A DNA stretch of 64,000 nucleotides from Bacteroidales bacterium (GCA_016285455.1 JAEEQS010000009.1:1-64000), one strand, 5' to 3'; counted from the stretch's first letter, positions 17,422 to 26,770 are shown. Made by a program: numbers and translations. The notes: generated by a model not told the origin, from the sequence alone.

Positions 17422-19197
17422 ATGTTAAAAGTACTGCCAGAACATATTTACAGCTTGATAGCCGCAGGTGAAGTCATCCAGAGGCCAGCTTCTGTTGTGA
17501 AGGAGCTGATGGAGAACTCCGCCGACGCTGGCGCAACTTCCATAATGCTGGTTGTCTCCGATTATGGAAAGACACTTATACAGGTCATAGACAATGGCAT
17601 AGGAATGAATGCGGAAGAGGCTGACATCTGCTTCCTTTCCCACGCTACCTCCAAGATAGATGCGGTGGAGGATCTGCAGAACCTGTCCACTTTCGGTTTC
17701 AGGGGAGAGGCTCTTGCTTCCATAGCCGCCTGCGCAGACGTAACTATGAAAACCCGCAAAAGGGGCGAGGAAACCGGGACGCAGATTCACATTTCAGGCG
17801 GCAAGACTCTGGAAAAGACTGAAATAGCTTGTCCAGAGGGTTGCAATATAGCCGTGCGCAATCTCTTTTTCAACATACCTGCCAGACGCAAGTTCCTCAA
17901 ATCAGACAACAGCGAGTACAGGATGATTGTGTCTGAATTTACCCGTGTTGCCCTTACCCGCCTGGATATTGAGTTCCGTCTGATATCAAACTCCAAGGAA
18001 GTTATAACCCTGCCAAAGGGAAGAAACCTCAAGCAAAGGCTTACAGACCTTTACGGCTCCGCGATGGGTAAGCAGATGGTTGATATCAGCGTAGAAACCA
18101 CCGTGGTAAAGCTCAGCGGAGTGACAGGCACGCCTCAGAGCGCAAAGAAAACCCAGCAGAACACATTCCTGTTTGCCAACGGAAGATATTTCCGTTCACC
18201 GATGCTCCACAAGGCAGTTATGAAAGCCTACGGCAACCTTATTCCGGAAGGAACTTCTCCTCATTATTTCATTTTCCTGGAAGTACCGCCGCAGGAAATG
18301 GACGTGAACATCAGCCCGTCAAAGACAGAAATTAAGCTGGAAAACGAACAGGTAATCTTCCAGATTGTTGAGGCCGCTGTCAAAGAGGCTATTGGAAAGA
18401 ACGCCTTTGCTCCGGCTATAGATTTTGACACGGAAGGCGTTCCGCGGGAAATCACATCCGGAGACGGCTTCACCCTCACTCCAGAAGAAAAGCGCAGTAT
18501 TCAACAGGGCGGAATTCGTCCTCCAAAGACATATTACGATCCCCTTTTCAACCCGTTTGAAGAAAACGGAAGGCTTGAAAAACCAAAATACAACGTTCCG
18601 AGTGCCATCAATGAAACTCTTATGGAAGAAGCTCCGCAGAGGCGCATTCTACAGATAGACAAGAACCTGGTAGCCATCGCCGATGAAAAGGGAGGACTGA
18701 TTGTCTTCAACGTTGCAAGAGCAAGGCAGAGGATTTTTTACGAAAGATACCTCCGCTCCCTTACTGAAAACAAATGCCAGATTCAGGAAGAGCTTTTCCC
18801 TAAAACCGTAAGCCTGGACCATTCGTCTTTTGTGACCCTTATGGACAATGTGGAAAAAGTCCGTTCCCTAGGGTTTGAAATCCGGCAGTTTGGCAAAGAC
18901 TGCGTGGTTGTAAGCGGAACTCCTGCAGATTTCAGGGGAGAGAAATTCTCCGTAGAGGAATGCATAGAAGAGATAGCCCGCTACATAGAAGAAGGAGACA
19001 GTTCTGAGCTTTACCGCAAGGCCGCTTTGGATATTGTCCGCCGTTCAAACTTCTCCTATACAGCCATAATTTCAGACAAGGAAGCTGGCGCGGTAATAGA
19101 TGAGCTTATGCAGTGCAAAGAACCGGCAACATCTCCTGCCGGAGGATATACCTTCCTCAAGATCAGCGCGGAAGAAATCAAAAAGAAACTGTTATGA
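17422..19197 (+). CDS. mutL: DNA mismatch repair protein MutL
   Basis: A protein of 591 residues. The GHKL ATPase motifs are clear: AAGEVIQRPASVVKELMENS with the Mg-binding region, DAGATSI, QVIDNGIGM and TFGFRGEALASIAA. The C-terminal dimerisation domain is present. No obvious DQHA(x)2E(x)4E endonuclease motif is seen; the equivalent place reads IADEKGGLIVFNVARARQRI, so the endonuclease function may be absent or divergent. The stop overlaps the rhomboid start (ATGA). Confidence 0.95.
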   Translation: MLKVLPEHIYSLIAAGEVIQRPASVVKELMENSADAGATSIMLVVSDYGKTLIQVIDNGIGMNAEEADICFLSHATSKIDAVEDLQNLSTFGFRGEALASIAACADVTMKTRKRGEETGTQIHISGGKTLEKTEIACPEGCNIAVRNLFFNIPARRKFLKSDNSEYRMIVSEFTRVALTRLDIEFRLISNSKEVITLPKGRNLKQRLTDLYGSAMGKQMVDISVETTVVKLSGVTGTPQSAKKTQQNTFLFANGRYFRSPMLHKAVMKAYGNLIPEGTSPHYFIFLEVPPQEMDVNISPSKTEIKLENEQVIFQIVEAAVKEAIGKNAFAPAIDFDTEGVPREITSGDGFTLTPEEKRSIQQGGIRPPKTYYDPLFNPFEENGRLEKPKYNVPSAINETLMEEAPQRRILQIDKNLVAIADEKGGLIVFNVARARQRIFYERYLRSLTENKCQIQEELFPKTVSLDHSSFVTLMDNVEKVRSLGFEIRQFGKDCVVVSGTPADFRGEKFSVEECIEEIARYIEEGDSSELYRKAALDIVRRSNFSYTAIISDKEAGAVIDELMQCKEPATSPAGGYTFLKISAEEIKKKLL

Positions 19198-19799
19198 GAA
19201 ACATACCTCCAGCACTCAAGCACATTATCCTCATCAACATAGTGATGTTTATTGCCACCCTTTTCATCGGTGACAAAATGTATGAGATTTTTGCGCTCTT
19301 TCCTATAGGCAGCCCTTGGTTCCAGATATGGCAGCCTATAACCCATATGTTCATGCACGGCGGATTCTTCCACATCTTCTTCAATATGTACACGCTGTTC
19401 TTCTTTGGAATGGCGCTGGAGAGAACCTGGGGAAGCAAGAAATTTGTCCTCTACTACTTTGTAACAGGACTGGGAGCTGCCGCCTGCCATCTTGCAGTTA
19501 TGTATCTTCAAGGCGCTCCGCTGAACGTTCCAACCGTGGGGGCATCGGGTGCCGTTTACGGAGTTCTGCTGGCTTACGGAATGCTATTCCCAAACAGCAG
19601 AATCACTATGGTATTTCCTATTCCCGTTACCCTCAAGGCCAAGTGGTTTGTGCTGATATTCGGAGGAATAGAACTCATAACCGGAATCTTTGACACCTAT
19701 TCTGGAATAGCTCATTTTGCTCATCTTGGAGGAATGATTTTTGGCTTCCTGCTGATACTCTGGTGGAAGAAAAGAAACAGGATGTACACCTGGGAATAG
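19194..19799 (+). CDS. Rhomboid family intramembrane serine protease
   Basis: A protein of 201 residues with about six transmembrane segments. HMFMHGGFFHIFFNMY opens the catalytic core, the Ser is in GASGAVYG and the His in HFAHLGG. It cleaves membrane-protein substrates within the bilayer; the substrate is unknown. The start overlaps the mutL stop as ATGA. A conserved next neighbour, an exo/endonuclease-family membrane protein, follows 3 bp later. Confidence 0.93.
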   Translation: MRNIPPALKHIILINIVMFIATLFIGDKMYEIFALFPIGSPWFQIWQPITHMFMHGGFFHIFFNMYTLFFFGMALERTWGSKKFVLYYFVTGLGAAACHLAVMYLQGAPLNVPTVGASGAVYGVLLAYGMLFPNSRITMVFPIPVTLKAKWFVLIFGGIELITGIFDTYSGIAHFAHLGGMIFGFLLILWWKKRNRMYTWE

Positions 19800-19802
19800 A
19801 AT

Positions 19803-20900
19803 ATGGGAAGATCTAGGCGCAGAAAAGGAGTTCGGAGGTTTTTCGGGATAACATTCCGGATGGTTCTGGTTATTGCCGCAGTATGCCTTCTTCTTGCGTA
19901 TATTTCCTCTTACATAGACCCGGCTAAATTTTCCGTGCCGATATTTTTCGGCTTGTATTTCATTCCGATTCTAGCGGTTAATCTTCTGCTTCTTTTGATA
20001 GCGCTTATTTCGCGGAGCAAAAGCGCCTGGATTACCATTATCGCCCTGCTTCCGGCCCTGCTGTTTGCGGAAAGGTTTGTGCGTTTTGGCGGAGAAAAAG
20101 ACGCAGACGGAACCAAAATCAAGATAGAAACTTACAACGTAGGGCTTTTCCGCCTGTCTAAGAACAGAATGCCCTACAAGGCAACTATGGACAGTATCTT
20201 CTGTCAAATAGGCAACTGCGATGCGGATATTGTCTGCCTCCAGGAGGTTTATCTAGACAGTCTCCAGGCTGCTAAAACACTCCTCCCTCAATACAGATGG
20301 AGAACCTATCATCTGATTTCACACCAAAACGGAAAGAGAAGCGGTAACATCATTTTCAGCCGTTACGAGATAACGAAAGGCGGAGTTATCAAGTTCAAGT
20401 CAAGTACCAACCTTTCTTTGTTTGCAGATATTGTGGTGGAGAAAGACACTTTGAGAGTTTACAACAACCATCTCCAGTCCTACGCCATTTCCCCTACCGC
20501 CCTCATCCAGAAAATAAGAAGCAAGAAAACCTTCTCGGAAGAAGTCAGCAACGAGATTATCAGCGTTCACAACAAGTTCCGCAGTTCTGTCATCCAGCGC
20601 TCCCGCCAAGTGGGTGCAGTACTGGACAACATCAACAAGAGCCCCTATCCTTATGTTGTTTGCGGAGATCTCAACGATATTCCTATGAGCTATACCTATC
20701 ACAGGCTTTCGTATGGAAGAAAAGATACTTTCAAGGAAGCCGGCCACGGTTTTTCCGCAACTTTCTCTGTACTTTGGCCGCTGTTCCGCATAGACTATGT
20801 CTTCATACCTGAAGACTGGGCGGGAGTTAGCCACAAGACTATCAGATGCAATTTTTCAGACCACTATCCGGTAATCGCTGAGTTCAGCACAGGAAAATAA
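19803..20900 (+). CDS. Membrane-anchored endonuclease/exonuclease/phosphatase family protein
   Basis: A protein of 365 residues. Two or three N-terminal transmembrane helices (residues about 15-95) precede an EEP-fold catalytic domain: DIVCLQEVYL (Glu), CGDLNDIP (Asp/Asn) and SDHYPVIAEF (His). It is probably periplasmic or facing the membrane. Nuclease, sphingomyelinase-like or inositol-phosphatase activity are all possible. It shares an operon with mutL and the rhomboid gene, which need not mean a repair role. Confidence 0.85.
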   Translation: MGRSRRRKGVRRFFGITFRMVLVIAAVCLLLAYISSYIDPAKFSVPIFFGLYFIPILAVNLLLLLIALISRSKSAWITIIALLPALLFAERFVRFGGEKDADGTKIKIETYNVGLFRLSKNRMPYKATMDSIFCQIGNCDADIVCLQEVYLDSLQAAKTLLPQYRWRTYHLISHQNGKRSGNIIFSRYEITKGGVIKFKSSTNLSLFADIVVEKDTLRVYNNHLQSYAISPTALIQKIRSKKTFSEEVSNEIISVHNKFRSSVIQRSRQVGAVLDNINKSPYPYVVCGDLNDIPMSYTYHRLSYGRKDTFKEAGHGFSATFSVLWPLFRIDYVFIPEDWAGVSHKTIRCNFSDHYPVIAEFSTGK

Positions 20901-20910
20901 ATTTAATGAC

Positions 20911-21510
20911 ATGGCAAGACATTCGTATAAAATGGATCCCAAGATGCTGACTCAGATAGAGAAAGCTATTGAAGTGCTGAAAAACGGCGGAGTAATCCTC
21001 TACCCTACAGACACCATCTGGGGCATTGGCTGCGACGCCACAAACCCGGAAGCGGTAAAGAAAGTCTTTGCCATAAAGCAGAGAGAAGAGAGCAAGAGTC
21101 TTGTTACTCTGGTCAGCGATCTGGATATGCTGGCACGATACGTAAAGGAAATTCCAGAAGCCGCGATTGATTTGATTGAGGTCAACGATGCTCCTATGAC
21201 TATTATATACCCAGAAGCAGTAGGGCTTGCGCAAAATGTCATAGCGGAAGACGGGAGTGTTGGCATTCGGATTCCGATGAACGAGTTCTGCCGTCAGCTC
21301 TGTTTCAAACTTCGTAAACCGCTGGTTTCCACCTCGGCCAACATTTCAGGAGAGAACCCGCCCAAAGGTTTCAAAGACATATCAAAGGAAATAAAGGATG
21401 CCGTAGATTACACCGTGCATCCGTCTATGGAGGAAAAGACCTCCACTCATAAAGCCTCTCAGATTATAAAGCTCAGCTTGAGCGGCCAAATCCAGATTAT
21501 CCGCAAATAG
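20911..21510 (+). CDS. tsaC: L-threonylcarbamoyladenylate synthase (TsaC/Sua5 family)
   Basis: A YrdC-domain protein of 199 residues that makes threonylcarbamoyl-AMP for the t6A37 modification of ANN-decoding tRNAs. The motifs GGVILYPTDTIWGIGCDA, KQREESKSLVTLV and STSANISGENPP are diagnostic. It lacks the C-terminal Sua5 domain, so it is the short form. tsaE, acting later in the same pathway, lies 3.2 kb downstream. Confidence 0.95.
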   Translation: MARHSYKMDPKMLTQIEKAIEVLKNGGVILYPTDTIWGIGCDATNPEAVKKVFAIKQREESKSLVTLVSDLDMLARYVKEIPEAAIDLIEVNDAPMTIIYPEAVGLAQNVIAEDGSVGIRIPMNEFCRQLCFKLRKPLVSTSANISGENPPKGFKDISKEIKDAVDYTVHPSMEEKTSTHKASQIIKLSLSGQIQIIRK

Positions 21511-21515
21511 CCGTT

Positions 21516-22313
21516 TCATTTCATTGGCACGAAAGAAGGAGCGCTGTGCCCTCTAAGGTGCACAAAGGCCTCCGCATAGTCACACCAGTACTCCATTCCA
21601 CGGAACTTTTCCATCGGGATATGCCAGTTGCCTAAAAGATCAGGCATACCCTGGCTTTCGTGGCAATAACAAGCCTCGTGTTTTTTCTCAGCTACAGAAG
21701 TAATATCCACATAGTCTGTAGGCACAAAGTTCATGCTCTGGTTTCCGCTCATGGCTTCCGCATAGAAGAGATTGAAACTGTAGCCGCTATATCTCCAGGC
21801 GTCATAAACCAATATGGAGCAATTTCTATGATCTCTATGAGTATCTATAGGCCAATGGGTTATGACCAGCTCTGGCTTTTCTTCCTCAATCACTTTAAGC
21901 ATTTCGTCATACTTTTCCTTGTTAATTACGGTAGCACCATCTACCTGTGACATAAATCTGTATCTTGCTCCCGTAACCTTGCAGGCGGCTATGCATTCCT
22001 TTTCTCTGATAGCGGCCGCTTCATCTCCCGAGATTCCTTTAATTCCGGCCTCTCCTCTTGTAAGATACACACACACCACATCCCAACCAGCCTGAAGCAG
22101 AAGAATCATTGTTCCTCCCGCAATCGTCTCAGGATCATCCGGATGGGCTCCAATCACAAGAGCCTTTCTTTTCTTGCCCTTCTTGGAAGACGGAGCAGAC
22201 AACTCTCCGCTCAAAGAAGAAGCGTTTAGGATTGAAGGAAGAGACAATGCCGCTGCAGAAGCTGCTACTCCGGCGGAAGTCTTAAGCCAATTTCTTCTTG
22301 ATACTTTTTTCAT
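21516..22313 (-). CDS. Tat-exported PIG-L family deacetylase
   Basis: A protein of 265 residues. The N-terminus (SRRNWLKTSAGVAASAAALS) is a Tat-type twin-arginine signal. The LmbE/PIG-L zinc motif AHPDDPETIAGGTM and the later HWPIDTHRDH, which supplies a zinc ligand, follow. It probably deacetylates an N-acetyl sugar outside the cytoplasm. It converges on tsaC, 5 bp apart, and is downstream of rsmE by 9 bp. Confidence 0.88.
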   Translation of the reverse strand: MKKVSRRNWLKTSAGVAASAAALSLPSILNASSLSGELSAPSSKKGKKRKALVIGAHPDDPETIAGGTMILLLQAGWDVVCVYLTRGEAGIKGISGDEAAAIREKECIAACKVTGARYRFMSQVDGATVINKEKYDEMLKVIEEEKPELVITHWPIDTHRDHRNCSILVYDAWRYSGYSFNLFYAEAMSGNQSMNFVPTDYVDITSVAEKKHEACYCHESQGMPDLLGNWHIPMEKFRGMEYWCDYAEAFVHLRGHSAPSFVPMK

Positions 22314-22322
22314 ATTGCTGTT

Positions 22323-23060
22323 TTATTTTAAAGACGAAAAGTAGATCTCAGAAACACCTGCAACCGCGGCGGTTTCAACCCTTAGGCGAGAAGGTCCAAG
22401 GGTTACAGGCAAAAATCCTTTCTGAAGAGCCAATTCTATTTCTCGGGCAGAAAAATCCCCTTCCGGCCCTATCATTAGCACAACCTTTAGATTATTGGCT
22501 GTATAATCGCTGAGTCTTTGGCGGATGGTTTTCTTTTCTCCCTCTTCACAGTGGGCTATCAGTTTCAGCACATCTTCCCCTAAATCACTATTAAGAAAAT
22601 CGGTGACAGAAACGGCATCTTCCACAACCGGCAGACAAGACTTCAGACTTTGCTTTGTAGCCGCCAGAACCAATGCCTCAAGCCTTTCTTTCTTTACATT
22701 TGTTCTTATGGAATGTTCTGATATCAAAGGCACTATACTATCCACGCCCAGCTCCGTAGCCTTCTCCACAAACCACTCGTAGCGGTCCATATTCTTGGTA
22801 GGACAAACCGCCATCACAAGATGATAATTCCTCCGCCCTACTCCCTGGCTTTTTTCCAGAACTGCGCACTCCACAACAGCTTCACCCCTCTTGGGCAGAG
22901 TGACTGAAGAAATCTTGCAATTGTAAAGCCCGCCTTTTCCATCGATGATGAAAATGCTGTCACCTTCCTTGTGGCGCATCACCCTGGCGCAATGGTCCGC
23001 CTCCGCCCCAGAAAGAGTTATGATGGATTTCTTTATGTCGGTTGTATAGAATAGTTCCAT
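22323..23060 (-). CDS. rsmE: 16S rRNA (uracil1498-N3)-methyltransferase
   Basis: A SPOUT-fold methyltransferase of 245 residues with an N-terminal PUA-like region (ADHCARVMRHKEGD). The knot motifs MIGPEGDFSAREIELA and LGPSRLRVETAAV are present. The ATG at 23060 (MELFYTTD) is chosen over a GTG two codons upstream. A TAAATTTG box ends six bases before it. Confidence 0.95.
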   Translation of the reverse strand: MELFYTTDIKKSIITLSGAEADHCARVMRHKEGDSIFIIDGKGGLYNCKISSVTLPKRGEAVVECAVLEKSQGVGRRNYHLVMAVCPTKNMDRYEWFVEKATELGVDSIVPLISEHSIRTNVKKERLEALVLAATKQSLKSCLPVVEDAVSVTDFLNSDLGEDVLKLIAHCEEGEKKTIRQRLSDYTANNLKVVLMIGPEGDFSAREIELALQKGFLPVTLGPSRLRVETAAVAGVSEIYFSSLK

Positions 23061-23065
23061 AGGCA

Positions 23066-23073
23066 CAAATTTA
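23066..23073 (-). promoter_or_regulatory. -7 box of rsmE close to the start codon
   Basis: On the minus strand TAAATTTG matches TAnnTTTG and ends six bases before the ATG at 23060, another candidate leaderless arrangement. Confidence 0.45.
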
Positions 23074-23120
23074 CAAAATCAACGATTATTCTCCACCGCA
23101 CTCCATATTAAGTTTTTCGT

Positions 23121-23128
23121 TAATTTTG
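23121..23128 (+). promoter_or_regulatory. -7 box (TAATTTTG) of the acyltransferase operon
   Basis: TAATTTTG lies 20 bp before the ATG at 23149; no convincing -33 element is seen. Confidence 0.45.
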
Positions 23129-23148
23129 TATCAAATATCTTTAACAAT

Positions 23149-24411
23149 ATGTCACAAGCTAAAACCACCCGATATGTCGCACTAGACGTTCTCAGGGGAA
23201 TGACCGTTGCCGGAATGATTCTGGTCAACAACCCTGGCAGCTGGGGGCATATCTTCAAACCTCTCAGGCATGCCGCCTGGGCCGGATGCACTCCTACAGA
23301 CCTTGTATTCCCGTTCTTCCTCTTTGTTGTTGGAGCGGCAATGGCATTTTCTTTTGCAAAATACGGAGAAAGCCTTTCAAAGGCAAGCGTCAAGAAACTT
23401 CTGATCAGGGGCGCGCTTATTTTCCTTGTTGGAGTGGCCCTGAACGCTTTTCCGTTCATCAAGCTGCCTATGGATCCGGACCACGGATTCTGGTGGAATG
23501 TGGCGGAGAAATTCAGGCATCTGAGAATCTTTGGAGTGCTGCAGAGGATTGCTATGTGCTACATTGTTGGCGGACTGCTTGCGCTGTGGCTGAAAAAGCC
23601 TAAGAAGATTGTGTGGGCAATGGTCATTTTCTCTCTGCTGGAAGTTTTGGTTCTGTGGCTTCTCCGCGACGGCCAGGGAGCTTTCCTCTTTGGCGAAACA
23701 GTTAAGGACACGATGGCGGGAAGAGCCAGCGGAGCATTTGACGTGAACTTCTTCAACGCCCTGGGCCTCAACGGAGAAAACCACGTTTACCACGGAGAAG
23801 GCTTTGCCTTCGACCCTGAAGGTTTGATTGGGGTTCTTTCCGGCTGCTGCACTGTTTTGCTGGGGTTCATCATAGGCAATATCTGCCGTACAACCCAAAA
23901 CAAGATTGATGCGGTTGCAAGGCTTTTTGTCATAGGAATGATCTGCCTCGGCTTGGGAATGATTGCCAGCATCTGGCTGCCTATAGTTAAGAAAATCTGG
24001 ACCGGTTCATACGTTCTTTATGCAGGTGGATGGGCAATTCTGATGCTCGGTTTCTTCGCCTACTTCATAGACGTAAAGGGCAAGGAAAAAGCCTTTACGC
24101 CTTTCAAGGCTCTTGGAATGAATCCTCTGTTCGCCTTTGTTATGGCCGGCCTGTTCTCCAAGATTCTAGGCGGTATAATCAAGTGGACCGTTCCCGCACT
24201 GCAGGACGATGGAACTATGGGAGAAAAGACCTACTCCGTTCTCAGCTGGTTCTACCAGAACTGCTGCTGCCCACTCTTCCGCTCAGACTTCTTTGGGGGC
24301 AACAACGGCAACAATGAGTTTGCATCTCTGATGTATGCCATAGTCTATGTAATTGTTTTTACTCTAATGGCTTACGCCCTCTATCGCAAGAAGATAGTTA
24401 TCAAGCTTTAA
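23149..24411 (+). CDS. HGSNAT-like/DUF5009 membrane acyltransferase
   Basis: A protein of 420 residues with about ten transmembrane helices. The N-terminus (RYVALDVLRGMTVAGMILVN) and PTDLVFPFFLFVVGAAMAFS are hallmarks of the heparan-alpha-glucosaminide N-acetyltransferase-like family (COG4299). Members move acetyl groups across the membrane to glycans. In Bacteroidota they often sit in glycan-use loci, but none is seen here. It is first of a small operon with a 78-residue protein and tsaE. Confidence 0.85.
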   Translation: MSQAKTTRYVALDVLRGMTVAGMILVNNPGSWGHIFKPLRHAAWAGCTPTDLVFPFFLFVVGAAMAFSFAKYGESLSKASVKKLLIRGALIFLVGVALNAFPFIKLPMDPDHGFWWNVAEKFRHLRIFGVLQRIAMCYIVGGLLALWLKKPKKIVWAMVIFSLLEVLVLWLLRDGQGAFLFGETVKDTMAGRASGAFDVNFFNALGLNGENHVYHGEGFAFDPEGLIGVLSGCCTVLLGFIIGNICRTTQNKIDAVARLFVIGMICLGLGMIASIWLPIVKKIWTGSYVLYAGGWAILMLGFFAYFIDVKGKEKAFTPFKALGMNPLFAFVMAGLFSKILGGIIKWTVPALQDDGTMGEKTYSVLSWFYQNCCCPLFRSDFFGGNNGNNEFASLMYAIVYVIVFTLMAYALYRKKIVIKL

Positions 24412-24421
24412 CTGTTCGGCG

Positions 24422-24658
24422 ATGAAAAAGATGATAATGATAGGAGGCAAGATGGCAGACGCCATCAGATGGGACGGGGTAAACATCGCTGAGATAAGAG
24501 AACTTGCCAAAGACAAACTCCTGGAACCTCATCTTTGCATGGGGTTCCTATATCTTTTCATCGCAACACAAGACGGCATATCACAGTGCAACGAAGGCGA
24601 CTGGGTAGCAAAAGACCAGGACGGCAATTGCCACGTTCTCAAGGCAGAAGAAATGTAA
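24422..24658 (+). CDS. Hypothetical small protein between acyltransferase and tsaE
   Basis: A protein of 78 residues that I do not recognise as a named family. The C-terminal EGDWVAKDQDGNCHVLKAEEM resembles the end of small phage-type proteins whose motif is GDWI-x-x-G-x-G-x-x-Y/H. It is 10 bp after the acyltransferase gene and 5 bp before tsaE, and normal in codon use, so it is likely a real gene. A 9-mer copy encodes IAE here. Confidence 0.55.
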   Translation: MKKMIMIGGKMADAIRWDGVNIAEIRELAKDKLLEPHLCMGFLYLFIATQDGISQCNEGDWVAKDQDGNCHVLKAEEM

Positions 24659-24663
24659 CAATT

Positions 24664-25119
24664 ATGGCAGAAGGAGAAAACATACTAAAGGCATTCACAA
24701 TCAACAGCCTTGATGAAATAGACAAGGTTGCCGAGGATTTCATCCAGTATATCTCGGAGTCCGACCTTGAAAGCAACATCTTTGCCTTCTATGGCAAGAT
24801 GGGAGCCGGCAAAACCACCTTCATCAAAGCCATATGCAAAGCCCTAGGTGTCAAAGATATAGTCAACAGTCCCTCCTTCACCATTATCAATGAATACAAA
24901 AGCAGCCGCGGTTTTTCTATCTACCACTTTGATTTCTACCGTATAAACAAACTTCAGGAAGCCTATGACATAGGCACAGAAGACTACTTTGCCGGAAGCG
25001 GCCTCTGTCTTATTGAATGGCCTGAAAAAATAGCCGAGATACTTCCGGAAGACCACATCAAAGTCACCATCACCACCAACCCAGACTTCAGCCGCACTAT
25101 AGCAGTTTCACAGGCTTAA
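24664..25119 (+). CDS. tsaE: tRNA threonylcarbamoyladenosine biosynthesis ATPase TsaE
   Basis: A protein of 151 residues from the ATG at 24664 (MAEGENILKAF). A P-loop GKMGAGKTTFIKAI, the motif SPSFTIINEY and HFDFYRI are TsaE signatures, and the C-terminal LIEWPEKI is present. It works with TsaD and TsaB to complete t6A. It marks the end of the core-type sequence before the AT-rich island. Confidence 0.96.
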   Translation: MAEGENILKAFTINSLDEIDKVAEDFIQYISESDLESNIFAFYGKMGAGKTTFIKAICKALGVKDIVNSPSFTIINEYKSSRGFSIYHFDFYRINKLQEAYDIGTEDYFAGSGLCLIEWPEKIAEILPEDHIKVTITTNPDFSRTIAVSQA

Positions 25120-25523
25120 CATCATTGCCTTATAAGAAAAACTACAGAATTGAAAGAAATATATACCACTTAAAAACAACGCACATTCATCAGGGTTTGA
25201 AAAAGATAAACGATGCCTCTGAATTAGCTTACAACTAGCCTGTTGAAAATCTTTAAAAGAAGAAGTAACCTTGCGGCTTTCTATGCCTTCCTAATGAAAA
25301 ATCATTATGTTTGAATAAAGTCTCGCAATCTGTTTCTTCTATACCATTCTCCAATTACCAAACTCAAATAACAAAAAGACAGCTATTTTAATATAATCGT
25401 TTCAAATAAACTATTAATTAAGTTAGGTATAGAGACGGGTTCGTCCTTCTCTTCTTTTTCGATCGAATTATTAATTATAGTGTCGGCCTCTTCAGCACCA
25501 CTATACTATGATTTGTATTAAAC
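25120..25523. other. AT-rich intergenic region, no gene supported
   Basis: About 400 bp, markedly more AT-rich than either neighbour. On the minus strand, 25400-25490 can be read as an acidic peptide in frame with the upstream lipoprotein gene, but three stops intervene and there is no start codon. It may be decayed sequence at the edge of the accessory island. No tRNA, hairpin terminator or att-like repeat was recognised. Confidence 0.5.
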
Positions 25524-26036
25524 TCAATATTGTTCATCCAGTAAAGCTTGTGCGCGATATTCATCTTTTACCAAATCGAAAATCCCTACTAAATTAAATA
25601 CATAATCACTAGAGAACTTCTTATCGCAAAGGATTTCCACATCTTGATAACTGATTTCGTTTGTTCTCTCATTGACATAAACAACGAAAGGCAAATAAAA
25701 CGACTTATCAAGATTCTCTGTTTTGCCAGCTTTCTTCAAGCTTTGACGTACTTCTTCGTCTGCTGATATTTCACAAAGAATCAAATATTTTTCATATCCT
25801 GATGGAGCAGATAATCCTTGCTCATTTCTGATACACTTTATCTCTAGCCTATCCGCTAATAATAATCTCTTGTCAGACTCATGATCTATGTGGAAATAGC
25901 TATAAAAATTATTCTTCTCCATAAACTCACGAGCCAAACCCTCTACGATATCTTCATCCAAGGTGTTTTCAAAAGAACAACTTGAAATAGATATACAAAC
26001 AGAACAAAAACAAAAAAAAGCTAATAATCTTTTCAT
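25524..26036 (-). CDS. Hypothetical lipoprotein in accessory island
   Basis: A protein of 170 residues from the ATG at 26036, which gives MKRLLAFFCFCSVCISISSC, a lipoprotein signal ending in SSC. The longer frame to 26090 adds an unlikely N-terminus. The body is acidic and mixed alpha/beta with no known motif (FVVYVNERTNEISYQDVEI near the C-terminus). It is strongly AT-rich compared with the rest of the window and contains no 9-mer copy. It lies 62 bp after the next gene on the same strand. Confidence 0.6.
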   Translation of the reverse strand: MKRLLAFFCFCSVCISISSCSFENTLDEDIVEGLAREFMEKNNFYSYFHIDHESDKRLLLADRLEIKCIRNEQGLSAPSGYEKYLILCEISADEEVRQSLKKAGKTENLDKSFYLPFVVYVNERTNEISYQDVEILCDKKFSSDYVFNLVGIFDLVKDEYRAQALLDEQY

Positions 26037-26098
26037 GATTCTTGATATTTTAATTAACATAATTGTTGACAGCAGTTGATAATTACACAACTCTCATT

Positions 26099-26725
26099 TT
26101 ATAAACACAGGAATTTCTTGTGGAACAAATGCCAATATGTCCACATTTTCCCCACTGGAGAACTAGGATGATAAACACACATTGCGGGTATTTGTTTGCC
26201 TTTAATATTATATGTCCAAACTTCTGTGCTATCTATTTGATGAGACTTATGATCATATTCAAAAGTATCTATCTCTATATAATTTTCATATCCATCCCAC
26301 CCGGGTAATTCTTGATACAATCTTTTGCCCCAAACGATTATACAATCTGGAAGGTAAGTTTCCAGAACTTCTTTGAAAGCACCTTCATTATCTTCTTTTT
26401 GAGGCAAAAGAGCCTGTCGAGGACCTTTCTGATATTGTTGTATATAGTTATAGAACACTATACTGTTCCAAAAATCAAATCTTTCTTCAGAGCTTAATTC
26501 TTTTCCCATTACCGCTCTTTCAAAACAAAGAAATGTTTGTTGATAATGTTTTCCCCTGTAATCGTTGATGAATTCATCTATGACATCCAAAGTGTCATTC
26601 GAATCTGCCCCCGCGTTTGGTTTATCGCAATAGTGGCTTTCTCCCAAGACAAGGACTTTTTTCCCAAAGATTCCTCCTGTAGCATAATTACAGCCTACCC
26701 ATGGTTTAAACTTTACATATTTCAT
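26099..26725 (-). CDS. Uracil-DNA-glycosylase-superfamily-like protein
   Basis: A protein of 208 residues. Three segments appear in the order seen in UDG-fold proteins: KVLVLGESHYCD near residue 23 (motif A position), LPDCIIVWGKRLYQEL near 128 (the hydrophobic strand plus WG) and CVYHPSSPVGKMW near 185 (the HPSP-like motif B). The catalytic Asp/Asn of motif A is not where canonical families have it; GESH stands there instead. The function is therefore uncertain: a base-excision enzyme, a nucleotide-modification sensor or a defence protein. It is AT-rich and part of the accessory island. Confidence 0.5.
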   Translation of the reverse strand: MKYVKFKPWVGCNYATGGIFGKKVLVLGESHYCDKPNAGADSNDTLDVIDEFINDYRGKHYQQTFLCFERAVMGKELSSEERFDFWNSIVFYNYIQQYQKGPRQALLPQKEDNEGAFKEVLETYLPDCIIVWGKRLYQELPGWDGYENYIEIDTFEYDHKSHQIDSTEVWTYNIKGKQIPAMCVYHPSSPVGKMWTYWHLFHKKFLCL

Positions 26726-26770
26726 AATTTGAGTGTTTCCGACAGAGCTCCGGAGCCGATTTGCTATAAA

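Noticed and set aside
17422-19197. A dedicated DNA-repair island (mutL, umuDC, uvrA, radA, ssb)
   Set aside because: The genes are spread over 50 kb in separate operons with ordinary neighbours; co-occurrence is not tight enough to claim a system.
25400-25523. Minus-strand acidic peptide in frame with the lipoprotein gene at 25524
   Set aside because: Three stop codons lie between and there is no start codon. It could be decayed sequence, but one window cannot show it.
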